NCBI RefSeq assembly: GCF_016765635.1
Contig: NZ_JAESVD010000003.1
Span: forward strand, 310,001 to 374,000
Source: Shewanella schlegeliana
GTDB lineage: Bacteria > Pseudomonadota > Gammaproteobacteria > Enterobacterales > Shewanellaceae
Direction: 5' to 3'
DNA: 64,000 nt
The position numbers and the translations under genes are program-made. The notes beneath the pieces were generated by a model. It did no database searches. It worked only from the letters and a program-made list of their open reading frames with translations, and was not told the origin of the DNA. Shown one piece after another: positions 56,429 to 64,000 of the stretch; positions within the stretch are counted from its first letter, which is position 1, and every line of letters starts with the position of its first letter.

Positions 56429-57814
56429 ATGACCAAAAACTCTGAAGCAAGCTTAACCAACGCAGGACGTCGAGTTTTTTTAAAAACGACAACAGGCGTT
56501 GCCCTTGCAGCAGTCGGAACAAGCTTACTCCCAGCCACAGCACACGCGAGCAGTGACAATCATATTGAACCTTTCCATGGTCATGGGTCTGAGCATGGGT
56601 TTTGGAATAAAGTCCGCAATGAATTTATTCTAAATAAACGCACCACCTACATGAACATCGGTACCTCAGGCACCATGCCAAAGCGCGTACTAAAAGACTA
56701 TAACCGCACCAACGAACAGATCTCGATCAACCCTTGGAATAGCAATGTTCCAACCTTAGATTATGCTAAGCAGATCGCACCAAGCTTTGGTGCCGATGAG
56801 CATGAACTCGTGCTATGCCGTAATACTACCGATGGTTTATGTACCATTATCAACGGTCTGCAATTTGAATATGGCGATATTATTTTAACCACTAACCATG
56901 AGCACCCAGGTGTTACAACACCACTAAAGCATGTCGCACAGCGCTATGGTGCTGAAGTGATTGAATTAGCACTCCCCGTATACACGCCAAACAATGAAGT
57001 AAGTGCTGATGACTTCGTGCAAGTCTTTAACGATGCAGTAAACCTATATGGCAACCGCGTACGTTTGATGGTGTTCTCTCACGTGACTTTCACCACAGGT
57101 ACCACTTTGCCTGCTAAGCGCATCTGCCAAGAGGTCGCAATTCCAAACGGTATCGTCACCTTAGTCGATGGCGCGCATACACCAGGTATGTTCAACCTTG
57201 ATTTCCATGATATCGACTGTGATTTCTACTCAGGAGCAGGCCATAAGTGGCAGTGCGGCCCAGGTGCGACAGGCTTCCTTTATGTGCGTGACAACGCTAA
57301 GCGTCTATTCGAATTCTGGAGCGATCGCGAAACACCACTGTGGTTTATTAATAGCTCATCAACAGCCACTGCAGTGCAAGCTAGATTACAATCGATTGGT
57401 CAAGATAACTATCCTGCTAAGCGTGCATTAGCCGACTGTTGTGCACTGTGGGATCAGATTGGACGTGATACAATTGAGGAGCGCATTCTAGACTTAAGCG
57501 CGTTATGCAAAAAGCAACTTGCTAAGAAGTTCCCAGATGCGATGATCTTCGCTCCAAATGTGCGTGAGCTATCGAGTGGCCTTACTTCCTTCAACCCATT
57601 CGATGATCTAAATGATGGCGAACTACTCACCGAGTTCCGTGACCGTTTACACGAAGAGTATGGCTATATCGTTAGAACCACCTCTTTCTATTTAGATCCA
57701 TATGACACAGTTAAGACCTATACTCTGCGTATTTCTACTCACCTTTTCCACGATAACGATGACGTTAAAGGCTTGGTTAAGGCGATGAAACAGCTATATC
57801 GCGAAATGAGATAA
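56429..57814 (+). CDS. Tat-exported class V aminotransferase (isopenicillin-N epimerase-like)
   Basis: 461 residues with a twin-arginine signal peptide: GRRVFLK (10-16) followed by a hydrophobic stretch and AHA cleavage site near 40. The mature enzyme is a PLP-dependent fold-type I class V aminotransferase, with the lysine in SGAGHKWQCGPGATGFL and DGAHTPGMF before it. Tat export means it folds with PLP in the cytoplasm and works in the periplasm. Reaction unknown; 'epimerase-like' reflects family annotation only. AAGGA precedes the ATG. Confidence 0.82.
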   Translation: MTKNSEASLTNAGRRVFLKTTTGVALAAVGTSLLPATAHASSDNHIEPFHGHGSEHGFWNKVRNEFILNKRTTYMNIGTSGTMPKRVLKDYNRTNEQISINPWNSNVPTLDYAKQIAPSFGADEHELVLCRNTTDGLCTIINGLQFEYGDIILTTNHEHPGVTTPLKHVAQRYGAEVIELALPVYTPNNEVSADDFVQVFNDAVNLYGNRVRLMVFSHVTFTTGTTLPAKRICQEVAIPNGIVTLVDGAHTPGMFNLDFHDIDCDFYSGAGHKWQCGPGATGFLYVRDNAKRLFEFWSDRETPLWFINSSSTATAVQARLQSIGQDNYPAKRALADCCALWDQIGRDTIEERILDLSALCKKQLAKKFPDAMIFAPNVRELSSGLTSFNPFDDLNDGELLTEFRDRLHEEYGYIVRTTSFYLDPYDTVKTYTLRISTHLFHDNDDVKGLVKAMKQLYREMR

Positions 57815-57826
57815 CCCATAACTGAG

Positions 57827-57874
57827 AACGGCCCGTTTGTTATTATTATAAATAACAAACCGGGCCGTTTTTTT
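57827..57874 (+). terminator. Terminator of the aminotransferase gene
   Basis: AACGGCCCGTTTGTTATT (57827-57844) pairs with AATAACAAACCGGGCCGTT (57851-57869) with one bulged C, a stem of about 18 bp, followed by TTTTT. Confidence 0.88.
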
Positions 57875-57923
57875 CGTTAAATCGAACCAACGAAGATAGA
57901 TATGATAGCTATCGCGCTATGAG

Positions 57924-60278
57924 TTAGCTGGCCTGTTCTACTTTTTCAACCAAGCCAATACTGTGCTGCTCACGCAATAGCAACCGAGTAAACTCAGCCG
58001 CTGGGACTGGGCGACTAAAGAGGTAACCTTGACCATACTCACAACTACGCTGCTGTAAAAAAAGCGCTTGTTGCTCATTCTCGATTCCCTCGGCAACCAC
58101 TTTAAGTTTTAACGACTTAGCCATCGCCAATATCGCCGATACCAAGGATGCATCCGACGAGCAGGTGGTCATATTATTAATAAATGCACGATCAATTTTT
58201 AACTTAGTAAATGAAAACCTCTGCAGATAACTGAGCGCAGAATAGCCCGTACCGAAATCATCGATAGATAAACCAACACCAAGCTGCTTAAGATAAGAGA
58301 GCATCTTCATCAAGGCGTGACCTTGGTCTATAAGCAAGCTCTCTGTCACCTCCATATCCAGCTGGCTCGCGGGTAGACCCGTCTGCAGTAACACATCGAC
58401 GATACGCGACTGCAGCTGCTCGCAATATCTAAATTGAACACTAGAGAAGTTAATCGCAATCTTAACCGGGCTAATTGCCTGCCACGCCGCAGCCTGAGTA
58501 CACGCCTCAAGCAATACTATGTCACCGAGTCGATGGATAAGACCGTTTTTCTCTGCTAGCGGAATAAAATCCTCTGGTGAAACAAAACCAAGCTCACTAT
58601 CGGTCCAGCGCATCAAGGCTTCGGCAGCGACAATTTTACGACTGCTCAAGTCCAGTATCGGTTGATAATAGATCTCTATATCGCCTTGTTGAATTGCCTG
58701 ATGCAAACGCACATTCAGAGCAAAGTTTCGCTGTACATCAAGGTTCATACTTTCATCATAGAAACTAAACCCATTTCGGCCCATGTCCTTGACGCTATAT
58801 AGCGCTGTATCGGCACGCTTTAGCAGCGTTGCGGCATTGTCGCCATCTTTAGGGTAGATAGACATACCAATACTGGTCGAGACAAAAAATTCTTGCTGCT
58901 CGATATGAAACGGTTTTTCAAACACAGATAAAATACTACTAGCCACCACTTTGGCAGAATCTTGGTGCTGAATATCTGGCACTATCACTAAAAACTCATC
59001 GCCACCTAAACGTGCCACGATATCAGTGCTACGCACAGATTTAAGCAAACGCTCACTAGTTTGCTTCAATAACAGATCCCCTGCGTGATGGCCTTCGGTG
59101 TCATTAACTTGCTTAAAGTTATCTAGGTCGATAAACAGCAACAGAATTTGTGTCTGTGCCACAGCTGCGCTACGAATCGCCTCCTGCAGACGAGCCATAC
59201 CATGAGTACGATTGGCTAAATTGGTCAATTCATCATGGGTCGCTTGATAGGCCAGCATACTCTCCGATGCCTTACGCTTAGTGATCTCTTCATGTAATTG
59301 AGTATTTTGCATCGCCAGTTTTTGTTGCTGTTCAGAAGATAACTCCACCTGGGTCTGCAGCACTAAGTTGGCGTTATTGATCCGCATCAGGTAGATCAAC
59401 CCCATAAATACCGGCAGCGCTAATAAGGAGATTGCGGCGATAAACCAAGCCGAAGTAAAAATATCTTGCTCACTGACAGGCTCAAACCAACTCTCTAATA
59501 CAAAAGGTGTCGCAATGACCTTCTTCTCAAAGTAGATGATCCTTGAGGTGTCGCTATAGTAACTCGTAGTGCCAAGCTCTGTGTCAGATACACAGCCATT
59601 GAGAGAGTTCCAAACAACAATGTCGCCAGCAGGCGTCACTAAGTTTAAGCAGCTACCACTATCTAGGTGCTCTTGCGTCGACAACATACGGATCAGCAGA
59701 TCAGTATTTAAGCTAGCCACTAAGATTGCCACAGGCTTGTTCTGATGATAAATCGTCTGCAGTAACTGAATAATAGGCCCGTCCTCACCTCTAACAAGAT
59801 GAATCTTATGGCTAAGACTTTCCATCTCTTTAAAAGGCAACTGGCTGATATCAAAGTGACTCTCAGGCTGAGTATCGACAATAACACTTTGGCCTACACC
59901 GACGATCATCACCCTAGAGTAAACAAGTTGACCATCCATCTTATTCGACTGACTAAAGTTATCTATGGTTCGAGTCAGGCTAAATAAGCTAGAACCTAAG
60001 CCGTACTGCAACGACATCCCTGCAGCCAAGTTAGAGAAGTAGGTGCTGACGTCCCGCTTCATGCTCAAGTTGGCAATATTCTTTTCACTGGCATCGATAA
60101 AAAAGCTTAAGTTATCGGTGTAATTACTGACCCTTAGATTAAGCGCGCTATTCTGTGACTCCTTTAACCGACTCTGGCCTAAATTGGTGACGGTCAAAAT
60201 AAGGATTAAGTAAGCACTCAATAGAGTGCCAGCAATGATGATAGCGGTTTTACTATTAAACCATTTGAACTGTGTCAT
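57924..60278 (-). CDS. Membrane GGDEF-EAL protein with periplasmic sensor
   Basis: 784 residues from the ATG at 60278. Helix 1 (about 11-32) and helix 2 (about 278-298) flank a 240-residue periplasmic domain that resembles a Cache sensor. A coiled coil leads to a GGDEF domain (RLGGDEF at about 423-429) and an EAL domain (AEALMRW at about 552-558, later DDFGTGYSALSYL and KIDRAFI). Both catalytic motifs look intact, so synthesis and hydrolysis of c-di-GMP are possible. It starts one base after the solute-binding protein gene upstream, strongly suggesting that protein is its ligand receptor. Confidence 0.85.
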   Translation of the reverse strand: MTQFKWFNSKTAIIIAGTLLSAYLILILTVTNLGQSRLKESQNSALNLRVSNYTDNLSFFIDASEKNIANLSMKRDVSTYFSNLAAGMSLQYGLGSSLFSLTRTIDNFSQSNKMDGQLVYSRVMIVGVGQSVIVDTQPESHFDISQLPFKEMESLSHKIHLVRGEDGPIIQLLQTIYHQNKPVAILVASLNTDLLIRMLSTQEHLDSGSCLNLVTPAGDIVVWNSLNGCVSDTELGTTSYYSDTSRIIYFEKKVIATPFVLESWFEPVSEQDIFTSAWFIAAISLLALPVFMGLIYLMRINNANLVLQTQVELSSEQQQKLAMQNTQLHEEITKRKASESMLAYQATHDELTNLANRTHGMARLQEAIRSAAVAQTQILLLFIDLDNFKQVNDTEGHHAGDLLLKQTSERLLKSVRSTDIVARLGGDEFLVIVPDIQHQDSAKVVASSILSVFEKPFHIEQQEFFVSTSIGMSIYPKDGDNAATLLKRADTALYSVKDMGRNGFSFYDESMNLDVQRNFALNVRLHQAIQQGDIEIYYQPILDLSSRKIVAAEALMRWTDSELGFVSPEDFIPLAEKNGLIHRLGDIVLLEACTQAAAWQAISPVKIAINFSSVQFRYCEQLQSRIVDVLLQTGLPASQLDMEVTESLLIDQGHALMKMLSYLKQLGVGLSIDDFGTGYSALSYLQRFSFTKLKIDRAFINNMTTCSSDASLVSAILAMAKSLKLKVVAEGIENEQQALFLQQRSCEYGQGYLFSRPVPAAEFTRLLLREQHSIGLVEKVEQAS

Positions 60279-60279
60279 G

Positions 60280-61221
60280 TTACTTTTTGGCATCTAATGC
60301 CGCTTTATCAAAATAGTCTCGGTAGTAATGAAATACTGTTGGGTAATGCTTCTTTACTAACTTGTTATAGCTACCGTCTGCACGGATCTGCTTTAGATAC
60401 TGATTAAAGGCCTGTCGAAGCTGCGGCGAATCTTTGCGAAAGCCAACCCCCATTCTCTGCTCTTCAGAGATAGGACCAATAATCTTAATTTCATTTGGCC
60501 ACTTATCTATCGCTATCAGTGAATCAGCAACATCTAGCAGGGTCGCCTCTGCCTCAACACTGAGTAGAAATGGCACCATCTCATTGAGCTGTAATTGCTT
60601 GGTTGGTAAAATAACATTGGCTTGAGTATCGTACAGATCATACAGATCGGGATCGAGGCAGGACTGCTTCATGGCGATGATATCTCGCTGGCGCAGCATC
60701 TCCTTCACCATAAAAACATCATCCAATGCCGAGCCACTGGGCTTAATTGGATTTAACTCAGACTCGGTACGCGCAACCAACCAAACCGCAGAGGGAAAAT
60801 AATCATCGGAGAAGGCCACGATCTCCTCACGCCAATCCAAGATGGTAAAACCATTGGCAATCACATCGCCAATTATCGGCTCCGGCTCACCATAGACCAC
60901 GCTATTATTGATGAACTGCCCGTTACGCCCTGTCAGCATGCCAAAAACCGTTCTCCAGGTGGCCGGAACAAACTGATATTCAACCCCAAGGTGACGAGCG
61001 AAGTCTTGCATCAGCTCAATATCGAGGCCACTATGAGTGACCTTGTTGCCTTCAGAGTACTGAGAAACGAAGTTTGCATAGGGTACACCTAGGTGGCGTA
61101 ATACCCCTTCGGCTTTTATCTCGGCTAAATCCCTTGCCATTGCTTGAGATGCGAACACCCAAAAAAAGAAAAGTACCAGCAGCGGGCCTTTGTTCAAAAT
61201 AGCAGCGCACCTTAATTTCAC
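60280..61221 (-). CDS. Periplasmic solute-binding protein, family 3
   Basis: 313 residues with a signal peptide (about 1-29, ending ASQAMA) and the SBP_bac_3 fold: VLRHLGVPYANF, GLDIELMQDFARHLGVEYQF near 63-82, and KDSPQLRQAFNQYLKQIRADGSY near the C-terminus. This family usually binds amino acids or opines for ABC importers, but no permease or ATPase is near. The following GGDEF-EAL gene starts after one base, so the protein probably delivers its ligand state to that membrane protein, as NspS does for MbaA in Vibrio cholerae. The ligand is unknown. Confidence 0.85.
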   Translation of the reverse strand: MKLRCAAILNKGPLLVLFFFWVFASQAMARDLAEIKAEGVLRHLGVPYANFVSQYSEGNKVTHSGLDIELMQDFARHLGVEYQFVPATWRTVFGMLTGRNGQFINNSVVYGEPEPIIGDVIANGFTILDWREEIVAFSDDYFPSAVWLVARTESELNPIKPSGSALDDVFMVKEMLRQRDIIAMKQSCLDPDLYDLYDTQANVILPTKQLQLNEMVPFLLSVEAEATLLDVADSLIAIDKWPNEIKIIGPISEEQRMGVGFRKDSPQLRQAFNQYLKQIRADGSYNKLVKKHYPTVFHYYRDYFDKAALDAKK

Positions 61222-61598
61222 TTACAACCTCATCAAAAAAATCTCACGACTTTATAGCCGTTTAGGCAGAGTTTTAGAGCGTGGAGTATACCGTTAGTCG
61301 ATGTAAAATCCGCGACACAAGCTACACTTTTAAAAATCATGAGCAAATATCAATCAATAGCAAGTAAAAAACAGAATAGGTACAATAAAACAATCGCATA
61401 CAAACTAGCTTGATAACCAAATCATCACAAACAGATCTAATTTGTGTCGTCTATAAATGGCCTGAATAGCGCCAGTGTCGCCCCCGTTAATCCTAAGAAA
61501 AAAGGGAGCTGATCCAGCTTAAGCGGAGAGATTTTCAGGGCTGAAAATAGAAAAGTCAGCAAAAGCTGACTTCTTATCTTACTCATTTAATTCATAGC
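61222..61598. other. Intergenic region with two small hairpins
   Basis: 377 bases. ATTTTCAG-GG-CTGAAAAT (61531-61548) lies beside AAGTCAGC-AAAA-GCTGACTT (61553-61572). The second, followed on the minus strand by TTTCTATTTTC, is probably the terminator of the norVW-DUF1971 transcript. Promoters for the binding-protein gene should lie on the left; no ORF or RNA gene was seen. Confidence 0.55.
61553..61572 (-). terminator. Terminator of the norVW-DUF1971 operon
   Basis: AAGTCAGC (61553-61560), loop AAAA, GCTGACTT (61565-61572). Read on the minus strand the 8-bp stem is followed by TTCTATTTTC. Confidence 0.7.
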
Positions 61599-61934
61599 TT
61601 ACTTAGTGTGAAACATAGGCTTATTTGACTTATCTGACTCTGACCAGAAATTAATATTAAATTGGGCATCATCACTTAGCTCAATACGATGCCAATACTG
61701 AGGGGGACTAGTGGCAAACTGACCCGCCTCAATCACCACCTTCAACTCAGGTTCAGTGGCTTCGCTATCGGCAAAGCCTAAATAGGTTACCACGCCCTCC
61801 ATGACACATAACTGACCAAATACTCCTTCGGCCGTATTATGATGGCTCAGCAGGGCTTCAGGGACATTTTCCTTAGTAAAAAAAGCAGTTGAACGCTGGA
61901 TTGTCCAATTTTTAGGGATGCGTAAATGGCTCAT
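61599..61934 (-). CDS. DUF1971 (YeaR-like) cupin protein
   Basis: 111 residues of the DUF1971 family, which has a small cupin-like beta fold: IPKNWTIQRSTAFFTKENVPEALLS-type start and FATSPPQYWHRIELSDDAQFN near 72-92. Homologues (YeaR, TehB-type) are often induced by nitrate, nitrite or nitric oxide. GAGGAG precedes the ATG. It is the last gene of the norVW group, 84 bases after norW, with a strong hairpin in the gap. Confidence 0.83.
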   Translation of the reverse strand: MSHLRIPKNWTIQRSTAFFTKENVPEALLSHHNTAEGVFGQLCVMEGVVTYLGFADSEATEPELKVVIEAGQFATSPPQYWHRIELSDDAQFNINFWSESDKSNKPMFHTK

Positions 61935-61953
61935 TTTTAACTCCTCTGGATGT

Positions 61954-61982
61954 GTTGCTGTAAGCGATTTTCTTACAGCAAC
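61954..61982 (-). repeat. Strong hairpin between norW and the DUF1971 gene
   Basis: GTTGCTGTAAG (61954-61964) and CTTACAGCAAC (61972-61982) form a perfect 11-bp stem with a 7-base loop, 20 bases before the DUF1971 start. No T-run follows on the minus strand, so it is more likely an mRNA-processing or stabilising structure than a terminator. Confidence 0.7.
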
Positions 61983-62017
61983 ATCTGCAATACAAAATTG
62001 TTTAAACCCATTGAAAG

Positions 62018-63193
62018 CTAGAGTGATTTCAATAGCGAGAATGCTTTACTCATATGTTGCTCGGCAACGACAAAGCCCTGTAACGTCCCCTCAGCATTTA
62101 ACGCATTAACACTACAACCTTCAGCATCAATCTCCATCTGCCAGCGTTGGACGCCCACAACTGTGTTTCCCCCGAGTTGAATAGGGTAATGCGGTGTTTT
62201 AACCTTCACTAACATTGCGGGAAGGATCAGTTTAGTGGTTTGATCCAGTAAGGTTTTTGCCAGTGCATTGGCACTCAATAATGCCGGTTGCAGGTAGGCT
62301 AACACCTTGCCATCAATCTCCGCGCAATCCCCCAAAGCAAAGACATCCGTCGCCGACGTTTGCAGATAGCTGTTCACCACTATTCCACGGCCAACGGCAA
62401 TATTGGCGCGCTGCGCGAGAGCAATATTAGGGATGAGCCCCGCTGCCGAGATCACCATATCAACCTCCACTTGCTGATTAGAAGCTAACTTGGCAAGGAT
62501 TGAAGACCTCCCACAAGCACTATCGGTAGTGTGATTAAGCGCAACAACACTATCATTAAGCGCCAGCTCCACTCCCAAGCTCTGCATCTTCCTGCCCAGT
62601 TGCATGGCAACATACTCAGGCAATAAATTAGCCATAAGGCGATCACAGGGATCGACGTTAATCACCTTTTTTTCTGCGCTAGCGAGATCCATTGCGATCT
62701 CGGTGCCAATCAGGCCGCCACCAATAACGAGTATCCGCTTAGCCGATGTCAGTTCTTGCTCTATCGCTTGATATTCCTGCAGGCTGTTAAGGGTCACAAC
62801 TCTGTCGATGGCATTACCTGACATAGGCGGAATAAAGGCTTTAGCCCCCGTTGCCAATACCAACTTGGAATACGGGTAAGCTTGATCTGCCACCAAGATC
62901 CTATGGCGATCAGGCTCTATTGCATCAACTCTCGTATTAGCCCAGAGCTCAAAATCAAACTCGGTGGCCATTGCTGCACCTGTCGCCCTAATTAGATCGC
63001 TAGCAAGCTGCTTTTTAGAAACCACATGGCTAAGATCTGGCTTGTTATAATCATCACCACTATCTGCAGTAAAGACCTGAATAGGTATTAATGGATCGCT
63101 ACGCCTGATCGCTTTGATCAACTGATACGCAGCAAAGCCACTGCCGATGATGATTATCGGTGCTTTTGTTTGCTGAGCCATAGCACTCATCAT
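62018..63193 (-). CDS. norW: Flavorubredoxin reductase NorW
   Basis: 391 residues. An FAD-dependent pyridine-nucleotide-disulphide oxidoreductase with an N-terminal FAD-binding motif [18 protein letters not shown] (14-31), an NAD-binding [16 protein letters not shown] (about 158-173) and the second FAD motif [12 protein letters not shown] (about 279-290). It passes NADH electrons to the rubredoxin domain of NorV for NO reduction. The start overlaps the norV stop by four bases. The length is 377 in E. coli. Confidence 0.92.
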   Translation of the reverse strand: MMSAMAQQTKAPIIIIGSGFAAYQLIKAIRRSDPLIPIQVFTADSGDDYNKPDLSHVVSKKQLASDLIRATGAAMATEFDFELWANTRVDAIEPDRHRILVADQAYPYSKLVLATGAKAFIPPMSGNAIDRVVTLNSLQEYQAIEQELTSAKRILVIGGGLIGTEIAMDLASAEKKVINVDPCDRLMANLLPEYVAMQLGRKMQSLGVELALNDSVVALNHTTDSACGRSSILAKLASNQQVEVDMVISAAGLIPNIALAQRANIAVGRGIVVNSYLQTSATDVFALGDCAEIDGKVLAYLQPALLSANALAKTLLDQTTKLILPAMLVKVKTPHYPIQLGGNTVVGVQRWQMEIDAEGCSVNALNAEGTLQGFVVAEQHMSKAFSLLKSL

Positions 63194-64000
63194 TTAGCCC
63201 CCTTAACAGGCTGAAACACCTCTTTGCCTAAACCACATTCAGGGCAAAGAAAATCTGCAGCAATATCTGACCAAGTTGTACCGGGGGCAACATTTTGGTT
63301 CGGCTCACCAATAGCAGGGTCATACACCCAGTTACACACGGTGCACACCATGCTTTGCGTATCGAGCTCGGGGCTTATCGCAACTTCAGCTTCGGGAGTG
63401 AATGACTCAACGGCTGCTTGTTGCTGTACAGGCTCTTTGTCATCAGCCTCTTGAGTACTGATTGCTTCGGCAGTCGGAGCAGGGTTAACGATCTTCTGCT
63501 TTAATGGCTCAGATAGATCCCTCAACGCCCACTGCTTTGCAATATGTTGGCCATATTCGCGACATTCGCGCATCGCCTTACCATCGGGACGCCATTTGGT
63601 TTTCATGCCATAGGTCGTTTCAAAACCAGCATCGGTAAGGCGCGTATGAATACGGTCAACCGCACCACCATTCCAGCCAAAGCTCCCAAAAGCGGCGGCC
63701 TTCTTATTTTTAAAACGCAAACCAGTGATCTCTTCAAGCATGCCCGCCACCTTTGGCATCATCACATTGTTCATGGTCGATGAACCGACTAAGATCCCTT
63801 TCGATCTAAAGATACTGGCAAGAATGTCATTCTTATCTTGGCGTGACACATTGAAGACTTTAACGGCCACTGCGGGGTCAACGTCATGGATCCCTTGGGC
63901 GATCGCATCGGCCATCATGCGAGTATTGTTCGACATCGAATCATAGAAAAGCGTGATACGATCTTCTTGGTAGTTATCAGCCCATTCAAGGTACTGATGA
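63190..64000 (-). CDS. norV: Flavorubredoxin NorV, C-terminal part (runs off right edge)
   Basis: Reading the minus strand from the right edge gives a frame continuous to the stop at 63190, about 270 residues of the C-terminal half. It has the flavodoxin domain ([19 protein letters not shown] and [13 protein letters not shown]) and a C-terminal rubredoxin domain with CxxC pairs [12 protein letters not shown] and [10 protein letters not shown]. The N-terminal diiron beta-lactamase-like domain lies outside the window. NorV reduces NO to N2O anaerobically. Its stop overlaps norW. Confidence 0.95.
   Translation of the reverse strand, partial: HQYLEWADNYQEDRITLFYDSMSNNTRMMADAIAQGIHDVDPAVAVKVFNVSRQDKNDILASIFRSKGILVGSSTMNNVMMPKVAGMLEEITGLRFKNKKAAAFGSFGWNGGAVDRIHTRLTDAGFETTYGMKTKWRPDGKAMRECREYGQHIAKQWALRDLSEPLKQKIVNPAPTAEAISTQEADDKEPVQQQAAVESFTPEAEVAISPELDTQSMVCTVCNWVYDPAIGEPNQNVAPGTTWSDIAADFLCPECGLGKEVFQPVKGAK

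Overview
The window looks like chromosomal DNA of a marine gammaproteobacterium, most likely a Shewanella. This is inferred from gene content and order, not from a search. The backbone is a run of housekeeping genes typical of that genus: rpsF, rlmB-rnr-motX-purA-DUF2065, rplM-rpsI, zapE/zapG, degQ-degS, murA-ibaG-mlaBCDEF, yrbG-kdsD-kdsC-lptC-lptA-lptB-rpoN-hpf-ptsN-rapZ-ptsO-mgtE. MotX (polar Na+-driven flagellum), a multiheme cytochrome with its own two-component system, NikABCDE/NikR and NorVW fit a motile, respiratory, facultatively anaerobic cell. No rRNA, tRNA, IS, prophage or CRISPR array was seen.

Layout. 1-9.7 kb (mostly minus): start of rpsF, a DUF481 outer-membrane protein (plus), rlmB, rnr, motX, purA, a DUF2065 peptide, rpsI, rplM and zapE. 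9.9-13.1 kb (plus): zapG and the periplasmic proteases degQ and degS. 13.05-13.5 kb: an unusual intergenic block with a perfect 7-nt tandem array, a strong hairpin and a 14-nt tandem array. 13.6-17.5 kb (minus): histidine kinase, ArsR-type response regulator and an octaheme lipoprotein cytochrome, placed between degS and murA. 17.6-22.3 kb (minus): murA, ibaG and the Mla phospholipid-transport operon. 22.5-32.1 kb (plus): yrbG, Kdo synthesis, LptCAB, rpoN and the nitrogen-PTS group, then mgtE.

32.1-47 kb is accessory: an orphan ModA-like protein, an OmpA lipoprotein, a small HTH gene behind a putative NtrC site and sigma-54 promoter, three exported proteins of uncertain role (lipoprotein, FG-GAP protein, glycine-zipper lipoprotein), an XRE regulator, a hydrolase, an rRNA-methylase-like gene, an MFS transporter, rlmC, a Mop protein, and a DUF134/NifX-like pair. 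47.2-52.4 kb holds a nickel ABC importer divergent from nikR, with a convincing NikR operator between them. 52.4-57.8 kb has an AraC regulator/MFS pair, a DUF1275 protein, a cyclophilin and a Tat-exported class V aminotransferase. 57.9-61.2 kb encodes a periplasmic solute-binding protein followed by a membrane GGDEF-EAL protein, probably a ligand-sensing c-di-GMP pair. 61.6-64 kb is the end of a norV-norW-DUF1971 nitric-oxide detoxification operon, running off the right edge.

How parts work together: Mla and Lpt operons, MurA, Kdo enzymes and DegQ/DegS all serve envelope building and quality control; rpoN, PtsN, RapZ and PtsO form the nitrogen-linked regulatory PTS, and the predicted sigma-54 promoter at about 34.1 kb would be a local client of RpoN. 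The observations most worth following up are the 13.05-13.5 kb repeat element, the sigma-54/NtrC-controlled small HTH gene, the kinase/ArsR-regulator/octaheme module, and the binding-protein/GGDEF-EAL pair.
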